From: JAFMJV01 sp963814315
GTDB taxonomy: Bacteria; Chloroflexota; Limnocylindria; Limnocylindrales; CSP1-4
DNA length: 64,000 nucleotides
Assembly: GCA_963814315.1 (NCBI GenBank)
Contig: CAWFCG010000002.1
Location: 62,001-126,000 of the forward strand
Direction of reading: 5' to 3'
In this document: positions 42,979-51,301 of the stretch, piece by piece
How the letters are laid out: every line of letters begins with the position of its first letter
Position numbering within the stretch: position 1 is the first letter of the stretch
The notes under the pieces: model-generated
Told to the model about the DNA's origin: nothing
Databases searched by the model: none
What the model saw: only the letters and a program-made list of their open reading frames with translations
Made by a program: the position numbers and the translations under genes

Positions 42979-43715
42979 CACGCTTCCTCCTCGGCACCGT
43001 TGGCCTCGCGCGTGCGATAGGACTCGGCGATGATCTCCACGATCTCATCGATGTCATCACTGACCTGGAAGAGGCCCAGATCTGGGTCCGAGACGTTGCC
43101 GCGCGGGACCACCTGCGCCCGCAGCCAGTCGATCAAGCCCGCCCAGTAGTTGCTGTCGAACAGGATGATGGGGAAGTGGTCGATCTTCCCGGTTTGCACC
43201 AGGGTCAGGGACTCGAAGAGCTCGTCAAAGGTTCCGAAGCCGCCGGGAAAGATGACGAAGGCCTGGGCGTACTTGACGAACATGGTCTTGCGGACGAAGA
43301 AGTAGCGGAAGTAGGCCGGCAGGTCCACGTAGGGGTTGAGGCCAGTTTCGTGAGGTAGATCGATGGCCAGGCCGACCGAGACGCCATCGGCCTCCTTGGC
43401 GCCCTTGTTGGCAGCCGTCATGATCCCCGGTCCGCCGCCGGTGATGACCGTGAAGCCCTGCTCGGACAACCGTCGCGCCAGCGTTTCAGCCTGTGCGTAC
43501 ATGGGGTCGTCAGGCTTGGTCCGGGCGGAGCCGAAGATGCTGACCGCGGGACCTAGGCGAGCCAGCGCATCGAAGCCATCGATGAACTCGCCCATGATGC
43601 GCAAGGCGCGCCAGGCGTCCGATTCAAGGAACGATGGGTCGGCGAACGGTCGCTGCATGAGCAACTTGCGATCGTCGCCCTCGCGTGAACGGGGGTGTTT
43701 GGGTCTGTCAGTCAC
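42978..43715 (-). CDS. LOG-family nucleotide 5'-monophosphate phosphoribohydrolase
   Basis: A 245-aa Rossmann-type protein (TIGR00730/LOG). Motifs: ITGGGPGIMTAANKGAKEAD and VIFPGGFGTFDELFESLTLV, the PGGxGTxxE phosphate-binding and catalytic loop. LOG enzymes release the base from adenosine or cytokinin monophosphates. The N-terminal 40 residues are extra compared with short LOG proteins. It is followed directly by rpiB on the same strand. Confidence 0.9.
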   Translation of the reverse strand: MTDRPKHPRSREGDDRKLLMQRPFADPSFLESDAWRALRIMGEFIDGFDALARLGPAVSIFGSARTKPDDPMYAQAETLARRLSEQGFTVITGGGPGIMTAANKGAKEADGVSVGLAIDLPHETGLNPYVDLPAYFRYFFVRKTMFVKYAQAFVIFPGGFGTFDELFESLTLVQTGKIDHFPIILFDSNYWAGLIDWLRAQVVPRGNVSDPDLGLFQVSDDIDEIVEIIAESYRTREANGAEEEA

Positions 43716-43766
43716 AGTGGCAGGATACGCGCGGAGGCTCCATCAAGGTCGATTCGGCCATCGTCG

Positions 43767-43772
43767 TAGACT
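43767..43772 (+). promoter_or_regulatory. -10-like box TAGACT before the YHS gene
   Basis: TAGACT ends seven nt before ATG 43780, and there is no Shine-Dalgarno sequence, so the message is probably leaderless. Confidence 0.45.
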
Positions 43773-43779
43773 CAAGCGC

Positions 43780-43977
43780 ATGGACCATCAGAACACCCCC
43801 GCCGGGTTCGAGGTCGCCATCGATCCCGTCTGCGGCATGCAGGTCGTCATCAAGGACGCCCAGCACACCGCGGAGCACGGTGGCACCACTTACTACTTCT
43901 GCGCCAAGGGCTGCCGACTCGACTTCGAGGACGACCCCGAACGCATCCTCGCACCGGACTACGAAGCGTCGATGTAG
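43780..43977 (+). CDS. Small YHS-domain metal-binding protein
   Basis: A 65-aa cytoplasmic protein consisting of one YHS domain: AIDPVCGMQVVIKDAQHTAE, then TYYFCAKGCRLDFEDDPERI. The Cys and His positions match YHS domains found in copper and heavy-metal ATPases and free-standing metallochaperone-like proteins. It stands alone with its own promoter-like box. Confidence 0.9.
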   Translation: MDHQNTPAGFEVAIDPVCGMQVVIKDAQHTAEHGGTTYYFCAKGCRLDFEDDPERILAPDYEASM

Positions 43978-44140
43978 TGTGCCGCGGATTCGCACGGTTT
44001 GGTGCGCGACAAAGTGCTAGCGTCGCGGCGATTCGGTCGCTATAGTCCGTATCGGTAATCTCAGGAACGCTCTTCGTGGTCCCGTATCTCGCTCGAACGT
44101 CCCTGGTCACATGTTAGGAACCTAGGAGGTTCGTTCGTTC

Positions 44141-44542
44141 GTGTACGAGGACAGGACTATCACCTGTGCCGATTGCGGTCAGGAGTTCACCTTCACCGCA
44201 TCCGAGCAGGCGTTTTATGCGGAGAAGGGCTTCACCGACGCCCCCAAGCGTTGCAAGACCTGCCGCCAGTCCCGCAAGGCTCAGCGCAATACCGGTAGTG
44301 GCTACGGCGATGACAGCTACGGCGGCGGCTACAGCAGCGGCGGCGGCGGCTACAGCAGCGGCGGCAGCGGTGGCGGTGGTGGCTACGGTGGCGGTGGCGG
44401 CGGCGGTGGTGGGTATGACCGTCCGCCCCGTCAGCTTTACGACGCCACATGCGCCGATTGCGGCAAGATCGCACAGGTACCATTCCAGCCTACCGGCAGC
44501 CGTCCGGTGTACTGCAACGACTGCTTCCGCGCTCGCCGCTAG
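44141..44542 (+). CDS. Glycine-rich protein with two zinc ribbons
   Basis: A 133-aa protein. An N-terminal ribbon has CADCGQEFTFT and CKTCRQSRKA; residues 50-93 are an almost pure Gly/Ser/Tyr linker; a second ribbon has CADCGKIAQVPFQP and VYCNDCFRARR. Both ribbons are of the CxxC...CxxC type seen in zinc-ribbon proteins of Chloroflexota; the glycine-rich part with Tyr resembles RNA-binding protein tails. The start is GTG 44141 with TAGGAGGT at 44123-44130. Function unknown; an RNA-related role is a guess. Confidence 0.85.
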   Translation: MYEDRTITCADCGQEFTFTASEQAFYAEKGFTDAPKRCKTCRQSRKAQRNTGSGYGDDSYGGGYSSGGGGYSSGGSGGGGGYGGGGGGGGGYDRPPRQLYDATCADCGKIAQVPFQPTGSRPVYCNDCFRARR

Positions 44543-44582
44543 GTAAGCCCGGCGACGCGCGTCGCAACAACGCAACGCCATC

Positions 44583-44618
44583 AGAGGCGCCTTCTCGTTG
44601 AGGGGCGCCTCTTGGTTT
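44583..44618 (+). terminator. Terminator of the zinc-ribbon gene
   Basis: AGAGGCGCC (44583-44591) pairs with GGCGCCTCT (44604-44612) and is followed by TGGTTT. Confidence 0.8.
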
Positions 44619-44736
44619 GCCCGTCGGTTGCCTGCGTCCGTCCACAGCCAGATAAGTGGCACCTAAGTCCCCGGCGACGGTCGCGTAAGGACCCGTCCCT
44701 AGCCTTGGTCCATCGATCCGCCACGCAGCGCAAGGG

Positions 44737-44916
44737 ATGGATGGCATGGACTCAGCAGCAGCACTCGGCAACGCCTTCATGACACGGCTTGGAGGACGGG
44801 GGACCGCGCTCCTCGCGGCGGCGGTCGCGTTCACGGTCTTCCTCGTCGCGGTCGTGGTAGCCAGCTTCACGCTGCCCGGCCCCGAGACGGTCGTGATGGC
44901 ACCCTTCCGCTGGTAA
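44737..44916 (+). CDS. Small single-span membrane protein, hypothetical
   Basis: A 59-aa frame from ATG 44737 (or 44746) to TAA 44916. It has a short polar N-terminus, then one membrane segment TALLAAAVAFTVFLVAVVVA and a short tail ending VVMAPFRW. The codon use fits the neighbours, and AAGGG lies directly before the ATG. I do not recognise a family, and it may be a chance frame. Confidence 0.4.
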   Translation: MDGMDSAAALGNAFMTRLGGRGTALLAAAVAFTVFLVAVVVASFTLPGPETVVMAPFRW

Positions 44917-44978
44917 GGACCGGCAAACCGCACGACCCGGCCGGTCAGGCGTTTCCGGCTTCTCGCTCCAAGCTCGTC

Positions 44979-44984
44979 TACGCT
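44979..44984 (+). promoter_or_regulatory. -10-like box TACGCT before the cupredoxin gene
   Basis: TACGCT ends seven nt before GTG 44992; the seven bases between carry no ribosome site. Confidence 0.45.
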
Positions 44985-44991
44985 TCCGAGC

Positions 44992-45525
44992 GTGCAGAAC
45001 GCCTCCGTCTCACGCGCTCCGGTCGTGGTCGTCATCGTCTTCGCGGTGGTGGCGATCACGCTGGTGTTCATCGGCATGCAGCGTCCCGGCGAGCCACCGC
45101 CTACGGTGGAGATCAGGCAGCCCGGCACCGCCGAGGCTCCGCGAGATGTGACGGTCATCATGCGCGACTACCGCTTCGATCCCACGCCGGTGGTGCTGGT
45201 GCCCGGAGAGACCGTGCGATTCACGGTCTTCAACGCCGGGCTTGAAGTGCACGACTTCGTCATCGGCGATGCCGATGTGCAGAAGGTCTGGCACCAAGCT
45301 GATGCCGCTGCCACGCCGCCGAACCTGCTGGCTACCGCGCCGCCGGCCCGCGTGCCGCCCGCCACGGGCGGCCTGCGTGTGTACCTCCGATCGGGCGAAC
45401 AGGCCACCGCCGACTACCACGTGCCCAGCGACGAATACCTGGCCATCCTCTGCCACATCCCCGGTCATATCGAGAAGGGCATGGTGGGTGCGGTCGATCT
45501 GCGAGACGTGACCATCTCCGCGTGA
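44992..45525 (+). CDS. Membrane-anchored cupredoxin
   Basis: A 177-aa protein with an N-terminal membrane anchor (VVVVIVFAVVAITLVFIGM) and an outer plastocyanin-like domain. Type 1 copper ligands are visible: His in LEVHDFVIGD, then Cys, His and Met in AILCHIPGHIEKGMVGAVDL. A spacer rich in Ala and Pro lies between the ligand sets. It probably carries electrons or copper at the cell surface. The start is GTG 44992. Confidence 0.88.
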   Translation: MQNASVSRAPVVVVIVFAVVAITLVFIGMQRPGEPPPTVEIRQPGTAEAPRDVTVIMRDYRFDPTPVVLVPGETVRFTVFNAGLEVHDFVIGDADVQKVWHQADAAATPPNLLATAPPARVPPATGGLRVYLRSGEQATADYHVPSDEYLAILCHIPGHIEKGMVGAVDLRDVTISA

Positions 45526-45694
45526 GCCTCGGAGTGAGCCGATTCTGGTCCATAGCGCACCCGTTGCACGGTCCGAATGCACCCACAGCATCTGGCACTC
45601 GTGGGTAAGATGGGTGAAGTTGACCAGCGACTGAACACCGCGGCTCGGGCCTCGGTGAGACACTGACCTACCGAAAGAACGAAGGAGTGCGTCA

Positions 45695-45982
45695 ATGACC
45701 TACGTCATCGCAGAGCCCTGCGTCGATGTGATGGACCAGGCCTGCGTGGCCGTCTGCCCCGTGGACTGCATCCATTTCGAAGAGGGCGTCGATCGGACCC
45801 TGTTCATCGATCCCGATGAGTGCATCGACTGCGGCGCTTGTGAGCCCGAGTGTCCCACGGCGGCGATCTTCCCGGAGGACTCCGTGCCCAGCGATCAGGC
45901 TGGCTACACGGAGGTCAATGCCCTCTGGTTCAAGGACAGGGACGCCGCACGCGCCATGGTCAACGAGCTCAAGCCCGTCTGA
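45695..45982 (+). CDS. fdxA: 7Fe/8Fe-type ferredoxin (FdxA-like)
   Basis: A 95-aa electron carrier. The first cluster region is VDVMDQACVAVCPVDCIHFE and the second CIDCGACEPECPTAAIFPED; the spacing fits actinobacterial-type FdxA with one 3Fe-4S and one 4Fe-4S cluster. The C-terminal helix (DAARAMVNELKPV) completes the fold. ATG 45695 has GAAGGAG upstream. A terminator follows. Confidence 0.92.
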   Translation: MTYVIAEPCVDVMDQACVAVCPVDCIHFEEGVDRTLFIDPDECIDCGACEPECPTAAIFPEDSVPSDQAGYTEVNALWFKDRDAARAMVNELKPV

Positions 45983-46044
45983 CCGCGATCAGCTCGGGCT
46001 CTCGAGGCGACCGTCGATCCGCAGAACCCGTATTCCGCAAGGCC

Positions 46045-46070
46045 GGCCCCACGTTGAATAGCGTGGGGCC
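46045..46070. terminator. Hairpin shared by the ferredoxin and NatB-like genes
   Basis: GGCCCCACG (46045-46053) and CGTGGGGCC (46062-46070) pair perfectly around TTGAATAG. It lies between convergent genes and can serve both strands. Confidence 0.78.
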
Positions 46071-46097
46071 TGCTTATGCGGCCGCCAAGAGTCGCCG

Positions 46098-47387
46098 CTA
46101 CCGCGGCGTGCGGATGGCGCCGGCGATCTGGCTGAGCGTGGGGCGCACCCCGTAGAGCAATACCGTGGCCCGGAAGATGCGCGCGGACGCCCAGGTGGCG
46201 AGGAGCGCGAACAGTGAGAGGCTGGTCAAAGAAGCTCCCACCAGTGGCCAGGGGATCGAATCCGAAAGGCCCAGCACCAGCAGCATGGATGTCGGCGCCG
46301 TGAGCGGGAACAACGACAGCGCGTATACCAGCGGGGAGTTCAAGTCGGTCAGGTAGGCTGAGAACACGATGAAGGGCACGGCGGCGGCGAAGCCAAGGAA
46401 GCCCGAGTACTGCTGCGCTTCGCGGTTTCCCGGTGCCATGGCGCCGACGGCCGCGAAGATGGCGCCGAAGGCGATGTATCCCAGCACGAAGTAGGTCAGC
46501 GCCAGCACCAGCATGATGGGGTCGACCTCGATGGGGCCAAGATCTGGGACCCGGCTCGACAAGAGCGGCACCGCCACGAGGGCGGTGGCCGCCCAGATCC
46601 CAACCTGCGTCAAGCCCGCGCCACCCAGACCAAGGATCTTGCCTGCCATCAGCGGCGTCGCGGGCACCGAGCTGAGCACGATCTCCACGACGCGGTTTTC
46701 CTTCTCCTCGGTCACCGATTGCAGCAGGTAGCCGCTGGTCATGAAGATGCTGATCATGAAGATGGCCACGAAGATGAGCGGGACGATGAAGCCGGCGGCC
46801 GCATCGGTCATCGAGACCTCGTCGCCCTCCTCAGACACGGTCTTGATGGTGATGCCTTGCTGGATACGGGCGGCGTCGTCGGGCGAGACTCCGGCTTGTC
46901 GCAGCAGCGCGTCACGGATGACGTAACGGATCAGCGCCTCATTGCCGCTCTGTGCCTCCAGGCGGGAGATCGCGACTCCGGATCCGCCCTCGACACGAGT
47001 GATCTCTCCGGCGCCCTCGAAATCCGCGGGGATCTGGTAGTACTCACTGATGGTGCCGTCCTGAAGCTGCGCGGCGGCTTCCGGCTCGGATAGCGTGGTG
47101 AGGTTGACGGCGCCGGTGGCAGGCACGGTGAGGGTGATGCCAGAGTCGTTGACCACGACGATGGTGCCGCTGGCCGCCTGGTCGCTGCTGAAGCCGTCGG
47201 TCGAGAAGAACACTGAGATGCCCATGAGGAAGGCGATCCCGAACGGCAGCAGCAGGGTGCCGAAGATGAAGCCGCGCCGTCGAACGGTACGGACGTACTC
47301 GCGACGCGCCACTAGGCCGGTCAGCCGCAGGCGGCCGGTCTTGCCCGGTTGCCGCGGTGCGCTCGCCGGCTGGCCCTTTGTGCTCAT
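46098..47387 (-). CDS. ABC-2 type exporter permease (NatB-like)
   Basis: A 429-aa membrane protein. Membrane segment 1 is GTLLLPFGIAFLMGISVF, followed by an outer domain of about 150 residues and five or six segments from residue 195. GYLLQSVTEEKENRVVEIVL and the following SSVPATPLMAGKILGLG are the NatB/CcmB-like marks. In Bacillus NatAB exports sodium; here the cargo is unknown. Its start overlaps the ATPase stop by 4 bp. Confidence 0.85.
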   Translation of the reverse strand: MSTKGQPASAPRQPGKTGRLRLTGLVARREYVRTVRRRGFIFGTLLLPFGIAFLMGISVFFSTDGFSSDQAASGTIVVVNDSGITLTVPATGAVNLTTLSEPEAAAQLQDGTISEYYQIPADFEGAGEITRVEGGSGVAISRLEAQSGNEALIRYVIRDALLRQAGVSPDDAARIQQGITIKTVSEEGDEVSMTDAAAGFIVPLIFVAIFMISIFMTSGYLLQSVTEEKENRVVEIVLSSVPATPLMAGKILGLGGAGLTQVGIWAATALVAVPLLSSRVPDLGPIEVDPIMLVLALTYFVLGYIAFGAIFAAVGAMAPGNREAQQYSGFLGFAAAVPFIVFSAYLTDLNSPLVYALSLFPLTAPTSMLLVLGLSDSIPWPLVGASLTSLSLFALLATWASARIFRATVLLYGVRPTLSQIAGAIRTPR

Positions 47388-48310
47388 CGCACCGCCTCCG
47401 CGCGCGGGTCGCCGGCCACGGTGCGGATGAAGATCTCATCGAGGCTGGGTGCCTCCACGGCGAACTGCTCCACGTGTGCGCCACTGGCTGCCAGCTCGCG
47501 AAAGAGATCCTGCGGCGTGGCGCCCCCAGCGATGAGATAGCGCATCCCGCCCTCGACGGCACGAACATCGGTGACACTGCGCAATCCCTCGGCCGAAGCT
47601 GGGATGTCCGGGCCGCTGACCTGCACGGCTCCATCGCTGAACGCCTGGCGCACCTGGTCGACGGTCCCGTAGAGCAGTCGCACGCCCTTGTCGATGAGCA
47701 GGATGCGGTCGCAGAGTGTCTGCGCGTCTCCCATGTCATGGGTGCTCATGATCACGGCTGCCCCCCGGTCGCGCTGCTGTCGCACCACGCCCTTGAGCAT
47801 GTCCGCATTGACCGGATCCAGGCCCTGGAAGGGCTCGTCGATGATCAGCAGATCGGGGTCATTGAGGATGGTGGCGATGAGCTGCGCCTTCTGGTGCATG
47901 CCGCGTGACAGCTCGGCCGCCTTCTTCTGGGCCGCGTCAGCAAGCCCCATCTCCTCGAGCAGTTCCATGGCTCGCGCACGGGCGTTCGATCCTGACATCC
48001 CTCGCAGCGCGCCGAAGTAGGTGAGAGTGTCGATGAGCTTCACGTCGCGATACAGACCGCGATCCTCGGGCAGGTAGCCCACCCGAGCCTGGTGCTCGAC
48101 GCCGGGCGGGTCGCCGAAGACATCGATCTCACCTCGCATGGGGCGCACGATGTCAAGGATCATGCGCATCGTGGTGGTCTTGCCCGAGCCGTTGGGCCCC
48201 AGGAAGCCAAGGACCTCTCCCGGCTGCACGTGGAATGAGAGGTCGACCACGACGTCCGTGTCGCCGTAGCGCATCCAGACGTGACGGACGTCGACCGCGG
48301 GCGATGCCAT
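47384..48310 (-). CDS. ABC exporter ATPase (NatA-like)
   Basis: A 308-aa ATPase. Walker A is LGPNGSGKTTTMRMIL, signature ELSRGMHQKAQLIATIL, Walker B LLIIDEPFQGLDP and H-loop MSTHDM. The C-terminal domain (about 225-300) with APSLDEIFIRTVAGD is typical of DrrA/NatA exporters. ATG 48310 starts it, divergent from the BtuF-like gene. Confidence 0.88.
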   Translation of the reverse strand: MASPAVDVRHVWMRYGDTDVVVDLSFHVQPGEVLGFLGPNGSGKTTTMRMILDIVRPMRGEIDVFGDPPGVEHQARVGYLPEDRGLYRDVKLIDTLTYFGALRGMSGSNARARAMELLEEMGLADAAQKKAAELSRGMHQKAQLIATILNDPDLLIIDEPFQGLDPVNADMLKGVVRQQRDRGAAVIMSTHDMGDAQTLCDRILLIDKGVRLLYGTVDQVRQAFSDGAVQVSGPDIPASAEGLRSVTDVRAVEGGMRYLIAGGATPQDLFRELAASGAHVEQFAVEAPSLDEIFIRTVAGDPRAEAVR

Positions 48311-48408
48311 TTCCAGAGGCTACCGCATCGCCCGGTGGGACGGCTTGGCCGGTGACCGCACGGCCGGCACCGGACAGGTCGGCAGCAGCATGGGACGATT
48401 GGCCCGCC

Positions 48409-49305
48409 ATGCGCATCGTCTCCCTCGTCCCCTCCGCCACCGAGATCGTCTATGCACTCGGGCTTGGCGAGGACCTGGTCGGTCGCAGTCACGCCTGCGA
48501 CTACCCCGACTACGTCGTCGACCTGCCGGTCGTGACGGTCGACGACCCCGATGCCCCGGAGCGACACCTCGACGGGTCGTTGCTGGCGGCCCTGGAGCCG
48601 GACCTTGTGCTGACCGATGGGTCGGAGGACGCGCCCCTCGTCGATTATGCAGAGGTCAGCGCCATCGTCGGCGGCCTTGAGCGCGACGTGACGCTGGTGG
48701 CACTTGCACCTGAGACGATCGAGGGCATCCTCAACAGCATCTCCACGGTAGGGGCCTATACCGAGGCCGAGTACGAGGCGGTCGGTCTGGTCGAAGTCCT
48801 GCGCGAGCGACTGGCTGCCGTGGAGCGTGGCAGCGCTGGCCCTGACACTCGGCGCGTCGTCGTGCTCGAAGGGCTGGACCCCCTGCTGGGTGCCGGCCGC
48901 TGGGTGCCGGAGATGGTCCGTCGGGCGGGCGGCTGGGAGCTGCTTGGTCGCGAGCGCGAGCCATCGGCGGTCACGAGCTGGTCGCAACTGCGTGAGGTGG
49001 AGCCGGAGGTCCTCATCCTGGCGCTCCGTGATGCCGATGCGGCCGGGACCGCCCGCGCGCTTGAAACGGCGGTGTTGCCACAGTGGTTCGATGAGCTGGA
49101 GGCCGTCCGGGAGGGCGACTTCTTTGCCGTCGACGGCCACGGGTTGTTCTCGCGTCCAGGACCGCGCGTTATCGAGGGCGTCGCCGTGCTGGCCGAGCTG
49201 CTGAAGCCGGAGATCTTCGCTGGCGCAGGTCCCGTCGAGGCATGGCTGCCGCTGGCGCCGATGGGCGTGGCCGGGAAGCGCCTCCCCGACGGCCCAACAG
49301 GCTGA
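48409..49305 (+). CDS. BtuF-like cobalamin-binding-type protein without signal peptide
   Basis: A 298-aa class III binding-protein fold. The start MRIVSLVPSATEIVYALGLG goes straight into the first beta strand, followed by LVGRSHACDYPDYVVDLPVV, as in BtuF-like proteins annotated as cobalamin-binding. There is no signal peptide or lipobox, so it appears cytoplasmic unless the start is wrong; the upstream frame to 48235 adds only low-complexity Arg/Pro residues. No BtuCD genes are adjacent. Role unknown. Confidence 0.8.
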   Translation: MRIVSLVPSATEIVYALGLGEDLVGRSHACDYPDYVVDLPVVTVDDPDAPERHLDGSLLAALEPDLVLTDGSEDAPLVDYAEVSAIVGGLERDVTLVALAPETIEGILNSISTVGAYTEAEYEAVGLVEVLRERLAAVERGSAGPDTRRVVVLEGLDPLLGAGRWVPEMVRRAGGWELLGREREPSAVTSWSQLREVEPEVLILALRDADAAGTARALETAVLPQWFDELEAVREGDFFAVDGHGLFSRPGPRVIEGVAVLAELLKPEIFAGAGPVEAWLPLAPMGVAGKRLPDGPTG

Positions 49306-49313
49306 CGCACGCG

Positions 49314-50102
49314 ATGGCTTGGCGTCGCGCATTCGACTGTCTCTGGTGCGGACAGCCCTGGGAGGTCCGCTCCGACGACGACCTCGAGGGTTGGGCACTC
49401 CTGTGTCCCGAGTGCCTGGGCAGGGCCGATGACAACGGCTTCCTGCGGCTGCGATTGCGTACAGCCTTGCGCGAGCGATCGGCCGCGGCCTCGGTCGGGG
49501 TCGCCTCGGGCGGCGGTTGGGAGGATTGGTATCTTCGCCGCGGCCGTTTCTCGCGCGGCCCCATCCACGACGGCCCTTGGTCGATGGAGCTGGAGCAGGT
49601 CACGCGGTGGCTCGATGGGGTCGTCTCGAGCGGTGTCATCGTCGAGCTTGGCGCCGACATGGGTTGGTGGGTCGGCCTGCTCGCCGAGAAAGGCGAAACG
49701 TGGCTCTACGACGATGACAGCGCATCGCTGGAGGCGGCTCGGAATCGCCTGGTGGCGCACGGGCTCCTGGCGCACCTGCATCAGCGTTCGCCACTCGCCG
49801 CGGCGGACAAGGCGGTCGATGTCGTCTTCGCGGCGTACTTCCTCGGCGCCGTGGAGGGTGCCGATGCACTTCGCACCCGGCTAGGGGTGGCACGTTCGTG
49901 GCTGAAGCCCGGTGGCGCATTCATCTTCGTCGAGGCCCAGGTCGGTCCGACAGTCGCGCCGATCAGCGGCCCGACCGGTCGGCTCTGGCCCCGAGATCCG
50001 GAGTCGCTCCGTGGAAGCATCCGCGACTCCGGGTTCGCCTCGGTCGAGATCGGTGAGACACACGATGCCTTCGTGTACGGACGGGCGATCGCCGTGGCCT
50101 GA
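49314..50102 (+). CDS. Methyltransferase-like protein with N-terminal zinc ribbon
   Basis: A 262-aa soluble protein. Residues 8-35 form a zinc ribbon (CLWCGQPW and CPECLGRADD). Residues 90-260 look like a class I methyltransferase: VIVELGADMGWWVGLLAEKG as motif I, TWLYDDDSASLEAARNRLV as motif II and VDVVFAAYFLGAVEG as motif IV. The substrate is unknown. It starts 8 bp after the BtuF-like gene, so the two may be co-transcribed. Confidence 0.72.
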   Translation: MAWRRAFDCLWCGQPWEVRSDDDLEGWALLCPECLGRADDNGFLRLRLRTALRERSAAASVGVASGGGWEDWYLRRGRFSRGPIHDGPWSMELEQVTRWLDGVVSSGVIVELGADMGWWVGLLAEKGETWLYDDDSASLEAARNRLVAHGLLAHLHQRSPLAAADKAVDVVFAAYFLGAVEGADALRTRLGVARSWLKPGGAFIFVEAQVGPTVAPISGPTGRLWPRDPESLRGSIRDSGFASVEIGETHDAFVYGRAIAVA

Positions 50103-50148
50103 TGGTGCGCGCCCGCATCGCCGAGTTCGCGTTGGCCCCCGTGCCACC

Positions 50149-50154
50149 TATACT
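50149..50154 (+). promoter_or_regulatory. -10 box TATACT before proC
   Basis: A near-consensus -10 box ends seven nt before GTG 50162. Transcription would begin at or next to the start codon. Confidence 0.5.
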
Positions 50155-50161
50155 CGCGAGC

Positions 50162-51010
50162 GTGTCAGCACTGCAGGGAACGACCATCGCCACCGTGGGC
50201 ACTGGTGTCATGGCCGAATTGATGATCGCGGGCCTGCTGGCAGTCGATGGCTTCGAGGCCGCCCAGGTCATCGCCAGCGACCCTCGTGCCGAACGCCGCG
50301 AAGAGGTCAAGGCGAAGCTGGCGATCGCCGTCACGGCTTCCAACACTGAGGCTGTCGAAGCTGCTCAGGTGGTGGTGCTGGCGATCAAGCCGCAGATGCT
50401 CGTCGAGGTCGGCCGCCAGATCGCGTCGGTGCTGCGCCCCGAGCAACTGGTCATCTCCATCCTGGCCGGGCCCACGACCAAGGCGCTGCGGAACTCGCTG
50501 CGCCACGACGCCATCGTGCGTGCCATGCCAAACACGCCGGCGCAATTGGGCAAGGGCATGACCGTCTGGTACGCCACGCCTCAGGTGACCGAGCGGCAGC
50601 GCGAGCAGGCAGCGGCGTTGCTGCGGAGCCTGGGCAAGGAGATCCAGGTGGAGGACGAGAAGTACGTCTCCATGTCCACGGCTGTCAGCGGCACCGGGCC
50701 GGCCTACGTCTTCCTGGTCATGGAGGCGCTCATCGATGCCGCGGTGCACCTTGGCTTCCCGCGCCACATCGCGCACGACCTGGTGATCGAGACGCTGCTC
50801 GGCGGCACGCTGCTGGCGCAGGCCAGCGGAGATCACCCTGCCTATCTTCGCAACATGGTCACCTCGCCGGCCGGCACCTCTGCTGCCGCCATCGCGGCGA
50901 TGGAGAAGGGCGGGCTGCGCACGGTGCTCTCAGAGGCCGTCTTCGCGGCCTACCGACGCACCGAGGAGCTCGGTCGCGAGATCGAGGAAGCGACCGGATC
51001 CCAGCAGTAG
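50162..51010 (+). CDS. proC: Pyrroline-5-carboxylate reductase
   Basis: A 282-aa NADPH-dependent enzyme for the last step of proline synthesis. The Rossmann loop is ATVGTGVMAELMIAGLL, the central block VVVLAIKPQMLVEVGRQI, the active region RAMPNTPAQLGKGMTVWY, and the C-terminal dimer helices include AVSGTGPAYVFLVMEALID and MVTSPAGTSAAAIAAMEKGG, all classic for ProC. GTG 50162 with the TATACT box is preferred to ATG 50102. Confidence 0.94.
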   Translation: MSALQGTTIATVGTGVMAELMIAGLLAVDGFEAAQVIASDPRAERREEVKAKLAIAVTASNTEAVEAAQVVVLAIKPQMLVEVGRQIASVLRPEQLVISILAGPTTKALRNSLRHDAIVRAMPNTPAQLGKGMTVWYATPQVTERQREQAAALLRSLGKEIQVEDEKYVSMSTAVSGTGPAYVFLVMEALIDAAVHLGFPRHIAHDLVIETLLGGTLLAQASGDHPAYLRNMVTSPAGTSAAAIAAMEKGGLRTVLSEAVFAAYRRTEELGREIEEATGSQQ

Positions 51011-51301
51011 TCCCGCCCGGCGCTGGTACCGCGCTGCGATCACATCTGGCTGGGAGCAGCGGTCCGACCGATGCCCCCAACCGACTCAACTGACCACGTT
51101 GGCCTCGCGGACGAATGGCACGTCGGCCATTTGAGTCAGGTAGCGCATCACACGCGCACACCCGTGGCCATCCGAGTCACCCGGTGCATGGAATGGCCAA
51201 TGCCGCGTTCTGTTTGGCTCGTTGAGTCGCTGGGTGCATCAGTCCGCGGCTCGGGTCGGACGTCAGGATCGGGTCGGACGTCAGGGCGCGCGACTCCGAC
51301 G
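51011..51301. other. 291-bp gap with short repeats
   Basis: No gene is recognised. TCGGGTCGGACGTCAGG occurs at 51251-51267 and 51269-51285 (18-bp period). Several copies of GAGTC/GACTC and GGTGCAT words (51070-51240) make partial inverted repeats, loosely like the hairpin clusters elsewhere. Confidence 0.5.
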
